DNA from: Corynebacterium sp. HMSC036D02
GTDB taxonomy: Bacteria > Actinomycetota > Actinomycetes > Mycobacteriales > Mycobacteriaceae
DNA: 34,842 nucleotides
NCBI RefSeq assembly: GCF_001836165.1
Contig: NZ_KV827648.1
Coordinates: 215,176-250,017, forward strand
Direction of reading: 5' to 3'
Position 1 is the first letter of the stretch. Each line of letters starts with the position of its first letter. The notes beneath the pieces were generated by a model. It was not told where the DNA came from, did no database searches, and saw only the letters and a list, made by a program, of their open reading frames with translations. Made by a program: the position numbers and the translations under genes. This document shows, one piece after another, positions 6,526 through 14,056 of this stretch.

Positions 6526-7554
6526 CTAGAAAATCTCGATGCGCCCGCCCAAAGACTCCGTCTGTCGCAGCTGCGCCACCCAGTTCGGCGCACCCGGGTG
6601 CAGCCGCAAGACCGGGCGGGAAGAAATCTTCACCGGGGAGACCGATTCCTTCCGAGCACCTGATCGAGCTTCGATGCGGGTGCGGGCGCGGAAGCCAGCG
6701 TCGGCAAGCGCGGCGATGGAAGGCTGATCCGAGGCCAGCGATTCGCGCGCATCGTGCAGCAACTCGAGGGCCTCGTCGAGGGCCTGGACCAGTGCGGGTG
6801 CATTGGTCTCGCACATCTGTCGAACCAGGTCCGGGCGAGTGCCTGCCACGCGGGTTCCGTCCTTGAAGGAGCCAGCCGCCAAGGACTGTGCCAGGATGCC
6901 GCCATTATCGCCGACCACCGCGAGGGTCTCCGCCAGCACGTGAGGCAGATGCGAAATGCGGGCAACCGCGGCATCGTGGTTAGCCACGCGCACCGGAACC
7001 GCCTCCGCGTGAACCATCTGAGTCATGCGGACCACGTCCGCAAAAATGTTCTCCCACTCGGCGGGGATGCGCTCGCCGCGGGCCTCACACTCGGCGGCAT
7101 AGTCATAGGTGATAACCCAGGCAGCGCGGTTGAACAACCCGGTGTGGGAGTTCTCCCAGCCGGACTTGGAGGTGCCGGCCATGGGGTGGCCGCCCACGTA
7201 GCGCGCCTGCATGTTGCGCTCCACAATGAGCTGGCGCACCTCGGTCTTGACCGAGACCACGTCCGTCAAACCGCAGCTCGGGGCGTGTTCCTGAATGGAG
7301 TCGAGGACCGAAGCAACCGCATCCATAGGCACCGCGACGACGATAAGCGCGTTGTCCTCCTCGGCCCGGTGCAGGATGGCCGGCAGATCATCGGTGACGT
7401 CGTAGCCCTGCTTAATGGCCGTTCGGGCACCAGAGGTGGAGTGGTTATAGCCGTACACGGAATGGCGTGCAGCAGCTAGGTCTCGCAGGAGGGAACCTCC
7501 AATGAGACCGAGGCCGATAATGCAGACGGGGCGTTGAACATCTTGAGAACTCAC
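6526..7554 (-). CDS. tyrA: Prephenate/arogenate dehydrogenase
   Basis: A 342-aa cytosolic enzyme of tyrosine biosynthesis that oxidatively decarboxylates prephenate or arogenate with NAD(P)+. The Rossmann nucleotide site is IGLGLIGGS near residue 14. Further family blocks are VVSVKTEV and GGHPMAGTSKSGW, the latter holding the conserved His and the substrate-binding region, followed by the helical dimerisation domain with SLAAGSFKDGTRVA. Corynebacteria studied so far make tyrosine through arogenate, so arogenate dehydrogenase is the more likely activity; this is known from relatives, not read here. The start is GTG at 7552-7554 with no ribosome binding site; a CACAAT box at 7562-7567 (minus) lies 7 nt upstream, suggesting a leaderless mRNA. 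It is divergent from the tadA pair with 39 nt between. Confidence 0.92.
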   Translation of the reverse strand: MSSQDVQRPVCIIGLGLIGGSLLRDLAAARHSVYGYNHSTSGARTAIKQGYDVTDDLPAILHRAEEDNALIVVAVPMDAVASVLDSIQEHAPSCGLTDVVSVKTEVRQLIVERNMQARYVGGHPMAGTSKSGWENSHTGLFNRAAWVITYDYAAECEARGERIPAEWENIFADVVRMTQMVHAEAVPVRVANHDAAVARISHLPHVLAETLAVVGDNGGILAQSLAAGSFKDGTRVAGTRPDLVRQMCETNAPALVQALDEALELLHDARESLASDQPSIAALADAGFRARTRIEARSGARKESVSPVKISSRPVLRLHPGAPNWVAQLRQTESLGGRIEIF

Positions 7555-7593
7555 GGTGACAATTGTGGCACAACCCGACTAATCTGACGAGGT

Positions 7594-8097
7594 ATGAGCC
7601 ACGACGATCTGTCCTTTGCCATCACCGTCGCCAGTGCCGAAGGCGGCTGGGTGATTCGCCCTTTCAAGGATGACTACACCGACGTCAACACCTCCATCAA
7701 GGCGGTGCGCAACCTCCGTTCGGAGGGCGCGGCATTTGCGCTGCTGTGCGTGGAGGATGACTATTTCGTCGTTGTGCGCCCGGTTCCGGGGGATGTGCGC
7801 ATGCTGCTTTCCGACGCCACCTATGCCTCCGAAGACGACTTCGCCGCGGATTTCCTGGACCTGCGCGATATCGATATCCCGGATTTGGACGAGGACGAGT
7901 GGGAGGACGCCGACCCCTACGGCGACGGCGACTTTGATATCTTCGCTGACCTCGGACTCGATGAGGACCAGCTGGGCTACATCATCGATAACGATGAGGA
8001 CTGGCCTTCCGACATGCTCCTGCGCATCGCCGGCGAGCTGGGCTTTGGCGATGAGCTGGAGGATTTCATTGACGGCCTCGACTCGGATGACTCTTAA
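7594..8097 (+). CDS. tRNA adenosine deaminase-associated protein
   Basis: A 167-aa strongly acidic soluble protein matching the actinobacterial family annotated as putative tRNA adenosine deaminase-associated protein (TIGR03941), which is almost always encoded directly before tadA. Conserved-looking parts are the N-terminal FAITVASAEGGW with RALRSEG-like variation (AVRNLRSEG), then GAAFALLCVEDDYFVVVRP, and a very Asp/Glu-rich second half ending in DSDDS. No catalytic motif is known; a role as TadA partner or regulator is inferred from neighbourhood. TAATCT at 7580-7585 lies 8 nt before the ATG, so transcription may begin at the start codon, although GAGG at 7589-7592 could also serve as a weak binding site. 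Confidence 0.85.
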   Translation: MSHDDLSFAITVASAEGGWVIRPFKDDYTDVNTSIKAVRNLRSEGAAFALLCVEDDYFVVVRPVPGDVRMLLSDATYASEDDFAADFLDLRDIDIPDLDEDEWEDADPYGDGDFDIFADLGLDEDQLGYIIDNDEDWPSDMLLRIAGELGFGDELEDFIDGLDSDDS

Positions 8098-8113
8098 ACC
8101 AGCGGAGGGGCTG

Positions 8114-8575
8114 GTGCGCGCGAAGGCCCGTATGCGCCGCGCCCTGGAGGTCGCGCGCACGACGCCGGCGGGGGATATCCCGGTGGGTGCCGTGCTTTAC
8201 GACGCCTCCGGCAACGAACTCGCCACCGGCGTTAACCGCCGCGAGCAGCTGAATGACCCAACGGCACACGCAGAGGTGGAAGCCATCCGCCAGGCGGTGC
8301 GCGTGCACGGCGATGGCTGGCGGCTGGAGGGCTGCGAGCTGGTTGTCACCTTGGAGCCCTGCGCGATGTGCGCGGGCACGATTCAGGCTTCCCGGGTGTC
8401 TTCGGTGGTCTTCGGTGCCTTTGAGCCGAAGACGGGGGCGTGCGGCTCGCTGGTGGAGGTATTGCGCGCCCCCGGTGCCCTCCACGTTCCCGAGGTACGC
8501 GGCGGTGTGCTGGAGGAGGAGTGCGCGGAGCTGCTCACGGGCTTCTTCGGGGGTCTTCGTAGCAGCGGCGTTTAG
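8114..8575 (+). CDS. tadA: tRNA-specific adenosine deaminase
   Basis: A zinc-dependent deaminase of about 153 aa that converts A34 to inosine in tRNA-Arg(ACG). The zinc site is plain: His52 and the catalytic Glu54 in AHAEVEA, and Cys83 and Cys86 in EPCAMCAG. DIPVGAVLYD and the closing block FGAFEPKTGACGSL with a following helix are typical of TadA. I chose GTG 8114 because GGAGG lies at 8104-8108, 5 nt away. ATG 8087, in frame and overlapping the end of the preceding gene, is a possible longer start (162 aa) but lacks a binding site. It forms an operon with the associated gene upstream, and its likely substrate tRNA is encoded in the same window at 3093. Confidence 0.92.
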   Translation: MRAKARMRRALEVARTTPAGDIPVGAVLYDASGNELATGVNRREQLNDPTAHAEVEAIRQAVRVHGDGWRLEGCELVVTLEPCAMCAGTIQASRVSSVVFGAFEPKTGACGSLVEVLRAPGALHVPEVRGGVLEEECAELLTGFFGGLRSSGV

Positions 8576-8668
8576 CCCCTGAACTGGTTAGTGGCCCCTG
8601 AGCCGCCTTGCAATTTGGGTGTAGGATGGGTGGTCCACGTGAGAGAAGTAGAGAGTAAGGAGAGAATC

Positions 8669-8866
8669 ATGGCTGATTTTGAGAACAAGAAGGACGAGTT
8701 CGTCGGCAAGGCTAAGGAAGCCGCTGGCGGCCTGACCGATAACGAGAAGCTGGAGAACGAGGGCAAGGCCGACCAGGTCACCTCCGAGGCTAAGCAGAAG
8801 GCTTCCGACGCCGTTGAGGGCGTCAAGGATAAGGCCAACGAGGTCATCGGTAACCTCAAGGACTAA
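8669..8866 (+). CDS. CsbD family stress protein
   Basis: A 65-aa very hydrophilic protein rich in Lys, Glu, Asp and Ala. It fits the CsbD family of small general-stress proteins (YjbJ in E. coli), whose molecular job is unclear: NKKDEFVGKAKEAAGGLTDN at the start and KDKANEVIGNLKD at the end are characteristic. AAGGAG at 8657-8662 precedes the ATG, fixing the start here although the frame is open further upstream. A TAGGAT box at 8622-8627 could be the -10 element of its own promoter (weak evidence; no clear -35). In other Gram-positives the family is under a stress sigma factor. Confidence 0.85.
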   Translation: MADFENKKDEFVGKAKEAAGGLTDNEKLENEGKADQVTSEAKQKASDAVEGVKDKANEVIGNLKD

Positions 8867-8922
8867 TTCCTAGCCTTAAATAGCTGAATCGCTGTCCGCG
8901 CCGCGTGGTATGAGCAGCGATT

Positions 8923-8950
8923 TTGTCGCTCGGGATGACTCCCGTAGTCT
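8923..8950 (+). promoter_or_regulatory. Promoter of tRNA-Ser
   Basis: TTGTCG (8923-8928) and TAGTCT (8945-8950) are 16 nt apart. The mature tRNA begins at 8958, 7 nt after the -10 box, so transcription would start at or next to the mature 5' end. Confidence 0.5.
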
Positions 8951-8957
8951 GGAACGC

Positions 8958-9048
8958 GGTGGCGTGTCCGAGCGGCCGAAGGTGATCGCCTCGAAAGCGA
9001 TTGTTGGGTAACCCCCAACCGCGGGTTCAAATCCCGCCGCCACCGCCA
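8958..9048 (+). tRNA. tRNA-Ser (anticodon CGA)
   Basis: A class II tRNA of about 88 nt plus encoded CCA. Acceptor GGTGGCG (8958-8964) pairs with CGCCACC (9038-9044), discriminator G at 9045, CCA at 9046-9048. The anticodon stem ATCGC/GCGAT encloses CTCGAAA, giving anticodon CGA for UCG codons. A long variable arm (TTGGGTAACCCCCAA region) and the T arm with GGTTCAAATCC confirm serine identity. Confidence 0.95.
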
Positions 9049-9050
9049 GA

Positions 9051-9091
9051 TCCGGCACTCCAGTTCTTAGCTCTGGAGTGCCGGACTTTTT
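9051..9091 (+). terminator. Rho-independent terminator of tRNA-Ser
   Basis: TCCGGCACTCCAG (9051-9063) and CTGGAGTGCCGGA (9073-9085) form a perfect 13-bp stem with a 9-nt loop, followed by CTTTTTAT. It starts 2 nt after the tRNA CCA end. Placement and strength are textbook. Confidence 0.93.
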
Positions 9092-9096
9092 ATGTT

Positions 9097-9264
9097 TTAG
9101 AAGCCGGCCCGCCCTCTATCAACATCTCTTTGGAAATCCAGCGCGGCTTGGCGTGCCTCGGGATCGTGGTCTTCCGTGCGTTTGTGAATTCGTCGGCTCA
9201 TCATGCCTGCTGGGATAGCAATGAGAAGGATGGCCGCGATGGCGACGATGACGAAAGTAGACAA
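9097..9264 (-). CDS. Small single-span membrane protein, 55 aa
   Basis: A short minus-strand gene with TTG start at 9262-9264 and TAA at 9097-9099. The product has an N-terminal hydrophobic helix (STFVIVAIAAILLIAIPAG) and a charged tail of about 34 residues with RRIHKRTEDHDPEAR, so it should sit in the membrane with the tail inside. AGGAGA lies 5 nt upstream of the TTG. A TACAAT -10 box is at 9297-9302 on the minus strand. Promoter, binding site, and the hydrophobic-then-charged layout together support a real gene. No family recognised. It is convergent with tRNA-Ser and ends next to that gene's terminator. Confidence 0.65.
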   Translation of the reverse strand: MSTFVIVAIAAILLIAIPAGMMSRRIHKRTEDHDPEARQAALDFQRDVDRGRAGF

Positions 9265-9296
9265 GCGGGTCTCCTAGGGTATTTCAGTAATTCTGT

Positions 9297-9302
9297 ATTG
9301 TA
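9297..9302 (-). promoter_or_regulatory. -10 box for the 55-aa membrane protein gene
   Basis: TACAAT on the minus strand, 32 nt before the TTG start, leaving room for a leader of about 25 nt with the AGGAGA site. No clear -35 is seen, which is common in corynebacteria. Confidence 0.45.
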
Positions 9303-9444
9303 ACGCAGGTCACGCTCTGGAGGGTTAGTTGAACTCCTACGAGACCGTTAGGGCTTCACAGCCCAACTGGTTAAACTGGTGCACATTCGTGTCCACCGCC
9401 AAAGCTACCGCGAGCAATAATCGCGCATGTGAAGGGGAATTTCC

Positions 9445-11877
9445 GTGGCAAAGCTGCTCTACCACCTAGGCCGCTGGTCTTACATCAATCGATGGAAGGT
9501 CATCATCGCCTGGATCTTCATCGTGGCGGCCGCGGGCGGAGCGACCTTGAGCTTGATGAAGCCGATGACCACGGAGTACTCCATCAGCGGCACGCCCGCT
9601 ATTGACGCCACCCGCCGCGCGGTGGAGCTCTTCCCGGAGAACGGTAACCCGGCCAATGCGCCGTCGGTCAACCTCGTCTTCAAGGCCCCAGAAGGGCAGA
9701 AGCTCAGCGATCCGCAGAACAAAGAAGCTGTCGAGGATGTGGTGCACCACATTGCTGAAGGCCTTGATATCCCAGAGGGCAGCCAGCAGCGTTGGGGTAA
9801 CCCGCTCGACGTATCGCCAGCACTTCAGCAGCAGGTCATTGAGCAGTTCACTTCCATGGGCTTGCCGGAGGAGACCGCGCGGGCGGATGCCGACAACCTA
9901 GCCATGGTCAATGCTGATGAGACCATCGCCTACACCACCTTCGACTTTGATGCGGAAAGCCCCTACTCGGTAGAGCCTGCGGATAAAGACGTGGTCCATG
10001 AAGCCATGGATATTGGCCGTGCGGCGGGTCTGGAAGTAGAGGCCGGCGGCGCGGGCTTCGGTGATGAAATCCAGGTCAACTCGATTTCTGAGGTCATTGG
10101 CCTAGCTGTGGCGTTTATCGTCCTCATTATTACCTTCGGTTCCTTGGCCTCCGCGGGCATGCCGCTTATCTCCGCGGTCGTGGGCGTGGGCCTGGGAGCG
10201 ATGGGTGTCATGATTGCGACCCACTGGATGGAGCTCAACAACCTCACTCCGGTGCTGGCCGTCATGATTGGCCTGGCCGTGGGCATCGACTATGCGCTGT
10301 TCATCATGTCGCGCTACCGGCAGGAGCGCTCCCGCATGGACGGGCCGGATGCCGCCGGCATGGCTGTTGGCACGGCGGGTTCCTCGGTGGTCTTCGCCGG
10401 CGCGACGGTCTTCATCGCACTCTTTGCGCTGCTCGTGGCGCGCATTAGCTTCCTCACCGCCATGGGCCTGGCCGCTGCGGGCACGGTTTTCATGGCCGTG
10501 CTTGTGGCGCTGACCTTGGTGCCCGCGATGCTGGGGCTGCTCGGTGATAAGGCCTTCGCCGGACGCATCCCCGGCGTTGCCGGCAACCCTACGAAGCGCC
10601 GCCCGCGCCGCACGAAGCCAACGATGGGTAACCGTTGGGTGCGCGCGGTGCAGCGCGCCCCGGGCATCGTCATGGCGCTGGTGGTGCTTGGCCTCGGAGC
10701 TTTGACGGCCCCGGTTCTGCACATGGAGCTGGCCCTGCCAGCGGATACCACCTCCAACCCGGATACCACCCAGCGCAAGGCGGCGGACCTCCTGTCCGAA
10801 GGCTTTGGCCCCGGCATCAACGGCCCCTTCCTGGTGATCGTGGATGGCGCCAATGCCAACCCGGAATCCGCGGCGCTACAGCCCTATATCCAGGGCCAAG
10901 AAGATGAGGAAGATGAGCAGAAGAAGGCCGCACTTTCCTCCTTCATCTATTCCGTGCAGCGCCTCAACCAGGTGGGCGGGGTCAAGCACGCCCAGCTGGT
11001 GGGCGTGAGCAAAGACATGAAGTCCGCGCAGATCATGGTCAGCCCCACCACAGCGCCTACGGATGAGGCCACGGTTGGCACCGCCGCCGCCCTGCGTACT
11101 GCCGGTGCGGAGCTGGAGGATGCCACCGGTGCCGAGATCGGCATGACGGGCCTGACCGCGGTGCAGCTCGACATCACCGAGCGCCTCGAGGAAGCCATGG
11201 GGCCGTACCTCGCCATTGTGGTGGGCCTGGCCATCTTCCTGCTGCTGGCAGTGTTCCGCTCCATCTTGGTGCCGTTGGTCGCGGGCCTGGGCTTCCTGCT
11301 TTCCGTCGGCGGAGCCTTCGGCCTGACCGTTTTGGTGTGGCAAGACGGCCTCACCGGCTTGGTGCCAGCACCCGGCCCGCTGATTTCTTTCATGCCCATC
11401 TTCCTCATCGGCGTGACCTTCGGCCTGGCCATGGACTATCAGGTCTTCCTGGTCACCCGCATGCGCGAGCACTTCTCCCGTTACCCGCAGGGCAGCGGCG
11501 GGAAGTACAGTCGGTACAACGCCAACGACGAGGCCACCATCGCCGGCTTTACCGCCGGTGCCCGCGTGGTCACCGCCGCAGCCATCATCATGATTTCCGT
11601 CTTTGTGGCGTTCATCAGCCAGCCCCTGCCCTTCATCCAGATCTTCGGCTTCGCGCTGGCGGCGGGCGTGCTTTTCGACGCATTCTTAGTCCGCATGTCG
11701 CTTGTCCCCGCCACCATGTTCCTCATGGGGCACACCACCTGGTGGATGCCGAAGTGGCTGGACAAGCTGATCCCGCAGCTGGACATCGAGGGCACCGCAC
11801 TCGAGGAAGAATGGGAGCGCAAACACGCGGCAGTATCCCGTGAAGCAGAGGATAAGGCAGCGCAGCCCGTAGAATAG
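9445..11877 (+). CDS. MMPL/RND family membrane transporter
   Basis: An 810-aa exporter of the MMPL branch of the RND superfamily, proton-driven carriers that in mycolic-acid bacteria move lipids such as trehalose monomycolate. It opens with LLYHLGRWSYINRWKVIIAW, a typical MMPL start. The layout is the usual TM1, extracytoplasmic domain (about 45-205), TM2-6, linker, TM7, second extracytoplasmic domain, TM8-12. The paired Asp-Tyr residues of the proton relay are at Asp282-Tyr283 (GIDYALF) and Asp664-Tyr665 (AMDYQVF). The C-terminal cytosolic tail is short, so it resembles the smaller CmpL-type paralogues; the cargo cannot be named. GTG start with GGGGAA upstream. In the 9304-9444 gap a GGGCT/AGCCC hairpin (9351-9364) and a direct repeat ACTGGT (9366-9371, 9375-9380) may be regulatory. 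Confidence 0.9.
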   Translation: MAKLLYHLGRWSYINRWKVIIAWIFIVAAAGGATLSLMKPMTTEYSISGTPAIDATRRAVELFPENGNPANAPSVNLVFKAPEGQKLSDPQNKEAVEDVVHHIAEGLDIPEGSQQRWGNPLDVSPALQQQVIEQFTSMGLPEETARADADNLAMVNADETIAYTTFDFDAESPYSVEPADKDVVHEAMDIGRAAGLEVEAGGAGFGDEIQVNSISEVIGLAVAFIVLIITFGSLASAGMPLISAVVGVGLGAMGVMIATHWMELNNLTPVLAVMIGLAVGIDYALFIMSRYRQERSRMDGPDAAGMAVGTAGSSVVFAGATVFIALFALLVARISFLTAMGLAAAGTVFMAVLVALTLVPAMLGLLGDKAFAGRIPGVAGNPTKRRPRRTKPTMGNRWVRAVQRAPGIVMALVVLGLGALTAPVLHMELALPADTTSNPDTTQRKAADLLSEGFGPGINGPFLVIVDGANANPESAALQPYIQGQEDEEDEQKKAALSSFIYSVQRLNQVGGVKHAQLVGVSKDMKSAQIMVSPTTAPTDEATVGTAAALRTAGAELEDATGAEIGMTGLTAVQLDITERLEEAMGPYLAIVVGLAIFLLLAVFRSILVPLVAGLGFLLSVGGAFGLTVLVWQDGLTGLVPAPGPLISFMPIFLIGVTFGLAMDYQVFLVTRMREHFSRYPQGSGGKYSRYNANDEATIAGFTAGARVVTAAAIIMISVFVAFISQPLPFIQIFGFALAAGVLFDAFLVRMSLVPATMFLMGHTTWWMPKWLDKLIPQLDIEGTALEEEWERKHAAVSREAEDKAAQPVE
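11870..11875 (+). promoter_or_regulatory. -10 box for a leaderless tgt transcript
   Basis: TAGAAT lies at the very end of the MMPL gene (sharing its stop codon region) and 8 nt before the tgt ATG. There is no Shine-Dalgarno sequence, so tgt may be made from a leaderless mRNA as well as by readthrough. Confidence 0.4.
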
Positions 11878-11883
11878 TTCCCT

Positions 11884-13167
11884 ATGACTCACCCTAAGCC
11901 GCAGCTTGAGACCGACCTTTCCTTCGACGTGAAGAAGGAGCTGGACTTAAGCGGTCCAGCACAACCGGGGAAGCACGGCCGCACCGGTGTTATCCATACC
12001 CCGCACGGTGATATTCAGACCCCGGCCTTCATCCCGGTGGCCACCAAGGCCACGGTGAAGACGCTGACCCCGGAGCAGATTCGCTTGACCGGCGCGCAGG
12101 CCATCCTGTCCAACGCCTACCACCTCTACCTGCAGCCGGGCCACGACATCGTGGACGAGGCTGGTGGCGTGGCTACCTTCGAGAATTGGCATGGGCCGAC
12201 GTACACCGACTCGGGCGGATTCCAGGTCATGTCCCTCGGCGTGGGTTTTAAGAAGGTCCTCGCCATGGATGTGGCGGACCTGACGGACTCCGACATCCGC
12301 GCGGCCAAGAAGGAACGCATGGCGCAGGTGGATGAGGATGGCGTGGATTTTAAGTCCATCATCGACGGCTCCACGCACCGCTTCACTCCAGAGGTCTCCA
12401 TGCAGATCCAGCATGGTCTGGGCGCGGACATCATGTTTGCCTTCGATGAGCTCACCACGCTGGTGGATACCCGTACCTACCAGGAGGAATCTGTGGAGCG
12501 CACGCGCCGCTGGGCGCAGCGCTGCCTGGATGAGCACGATCGCCTGACGCTTGCCCGCGGCCCGCAGAAGCCGCGCCAGTCCCTGTGGGGCGTGGTACAG
12601 GGCGCGCAATACGAGGACCTGCGCCGTCAGGCCGCTCGCGGGCTGGTGGAGCTTTCCGATCGCGCCGAGGCGAATGGTCGTCGCGGCTTCGGTGGCTTCG
12701 GCATCGGTGGCGCTTTAGAGAAGGAGAACCTGGGCACGATTGTGGGCTGGGTGTGCGATGAGTTGCCCGTCGATAAGCCCCGGCACCTGCTGGGTATCTC
12801 TGAACCGGATGACATCTTTACCGCCGTTGAGGCTGGTGCCGATACTTTCGACTGTGTGGCGCCGACCCGTCTGGCGCGCCGCGGTGGTGTGTACACCCTC
12901 GATGGACGCATGAACCTCACCAATGCGCGCTTCAAGCGGGACTTTGCTGGCGTGGACGAGGAATTCGGCGGCTATGTCTCGGAGAATTACTCCCGTGCCT
13001 ACATCCACCACCTGCTCAAGGCCAAGGAATTCCTGGCGGGAACGCTGTGCACCATCCACAACTTAGAGTTCATGATTCGGCTGGTGGATAACATCCGGGA
13101 GTCCATCGACGGCGGCTATTACGAGGCCTACCGCGATGAATTCCTGGGGCGCTATTACGCCAAGTGA
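11884..13167 (+). CDS. tgt: tRNA-guanine(34) transglycosylase, divergent
   Basis: A 427-aa TIM-barrel enzyme that swaps guanine 34 of GUN-anticodon tRNAs for a queuosine precursor (preQ1 or queuine). Family blocks are present: FIPVATKATVKTLTPEQ, ILSNAYHLYLQPG, the catalytic-region Asp109 in DSGGFQVMS, and the nucleophile candidate Asp323 in FDCVAPTR. Two oddities stand out. The zinc site, normally CxCxxC followed by a His, reads F361-G-G363-Y-V-S366 before NYSRAYIHHL, so all three Cys are absent; the later His is kept (His392), with a Cys nearby (389). The specificity loop reads GIGGALEKE instead of the bacterial GGLAVGE/GGLSVGE type. Substrate choice may therefore differ from E. coli. It ends convergently, overlapping the next gene by 13 nt. 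Confidence 0.88.
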   Translation: MTHPKPQLETDLSFDVKKELDLSGPAQPGKHGRTGVIHTPHGDIQTPAFIPVATKATVKTLTPEQIRLTGAQAILSNAYHLYLQPGHDIVDEAGGVATFENWHGPTYTDSGGFQVMSLGVGFKKVLAMDVADLTDSDIRAAKKERMAQVDEDGVDFKSIIDGSTHRFTPEVSMQIQHGLGADIMFAFDELTTLVDTRTYQEESVERTRRWAQRCLDEHDRLTLARGPQKPRQSLWGVVQGAQYEDLRRQAARGLVELSDRAEANGRRGFGGFGIGGALEKENLGTIVGWVCDELPVDKPRHLLGISEPDDIFTAVEAGADTFDCVAPTRLARRGGVYTLDGRMNLTNARFKRDFAGVDEEFGGYVSENYSRAYIHHLLKAKEFLAGTLCTIHNLEFMIRLVDNIRESIDGGYYEAYRDEFLGRYYAK

Positions 13168-13880
13168 CCGGTGACGATGACGTTGTACTCCAAGTCTGTT
13201 GCGCCGTCTACGGCACAGGCGATGAGTACGATGCGCCCGGGAACCTCGGTATTCATCAGGTCGGCGTCGCTGCCGAGTTGCTCCTTGTCCACGAGGAAGG
13301 CGTTATCCACGATCCACTCGCGCCCGGCACCATCGGCAGAGGTCATGCGGATGTGGGAGCCGTTGAGGATGGGCGTCGCAAAGCGCTGCACCTGCGCCCC
13401 GTCGAGGCCCTCCACGGTGGTGGGGTTGCTCAGATCGACGTTGGCGGTGACCACCTCGGAGAAGGGGTTGAACACCAGTTTCTGTTGGCCCCAGGCATGT
13501 CCCAATACGTAGGTGGTGCCCTGCTCCGCCGTGGCGGGTGACTCACCCCAGTCTTGCACCCAGCGCACCATGGTCTCTTGTGGCCCGGCGGGGTTGAGGG
13601 GCACGACGAAGGGCATCGAATCATAGGTCGCGCCCGTGATGGTGGCTGGGCCGTCCATCTCAAACGTACCGGTCAGGGCGGGTGCTGGGCCTTGGTTGAG
13701 CGGGGGAGGGGTGGGCGCTGCGCTTGACGACGCCTCACTGCTCACCGTCGTCGTTTCCGGTGCCGCGTGGCTCGTCGTTTCGGGCGACGACTCTTCTTCC
13801 GTGCCCGAACACGCCACAAGATTGAAGGCTGTGGCCAGGCCAAGGATGGGGAGGAGGGAAGTTCGTAGATGCTTATGCAT
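13155..13880 (-). CDS. Sortase-like lipoprotein
   Basis: A 241-aa exported lipoprotein. The signal peptide ends in the lipobox LVAC with Cys24 as lipid-bearing residue, followed by a Ser/Thr/Glu/Pro linker to about residue 65. The remaining domain resembles class E/F sortases: TYVLGHAWG has the expected His, IVLIACAVD has the expected Cys, and EYNVIVTGHLA is the closing strand. The third catalytic residue, an Arg two places before the Asn of that strand in class F enzymes (RDN), is Glu here. It may thus be an inactive or altered sortase, though the alignment was made by eye. AAAGGA precedes the ATG at a good distance, inside the short upstream ORF. It is convergent with tgt; the two stop regions overlap by 13 nt. 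Confidence 0.65.
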   Translation of the reverse strand: MHKHLRTSLLPILGLATAFNLVACSGTEEESSPETTSHAAPETTTVSSEASSSAAPTPPPLNQGPAPALTGTFEMDGPATITGATYDSMPFVVPLNPAGPQETMVRWVQDWGESPATAEQGTTYVLGHAWGQQKLVFNPFSEVVTANVDLSNPTTVEGLDGAQVQRFATPILNGSHIRMTSADGAGREWIVDNAFLVDKEQLGSDADLMNTEVPGRIVLIACAVDGATDLEYNVIVTGHLA

Positions 13881-13941
13881 CGTCGATGTCCTTTAAGACC
13901 TCATCAAGATTAAACCGCTCGCCGGAATCCTCTGCAGCCAT
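13873..13941 (-). CDS. 22-aa upstream ORF overlapping the sortase-like gene
   Basis: A minus-strand ORF of 22 codons: ATG 13939-13941, TAA 13873-13875. Its product is acidic and reads FNLDEVLKDIDDA at the end. A strong AAAGGAG lies 6-7 nt upstream of its ATG and a TACGAT -10 box at 13968-13973. Its end overlaps the first 8 nt of the lipoprotein gene, an arrangement typical of translational coupling. It may be a leader peptide or a free micro-protein. No family known. Confidence 0.5.
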   Translation of the reverse strand: MAAEDSGERFNLDEVLKDIDDA

Positions 13942-14056
13942 TTATTCTCCTTTGCTCCTGTGAATGCATCGTATTACGCATGATGGATGAAGGGAAGAGA
14001 GAAGTAGACCCCCTCAGCACAGTGCGTGCCAAGGGGGAATTCGGGACGGGTCGCTG

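Noticed and set aside
9001..9303. Plus-strand ORF starting inside tRNA-Ser
   Set aside because: It runs through the tRNA and its strong terminator, and has no binding site or protein-like composition. The minus strand there carries a better small gene.
13873..13941. Relation of the micro-ORF product (FNLDEVLKDIDD) to the FNLNDLDDTF tail of the tubulin-like protein
   Set aside because: The match is short and acidic, the genes are on opposite strands and in different units; chance is the simpler explanation.
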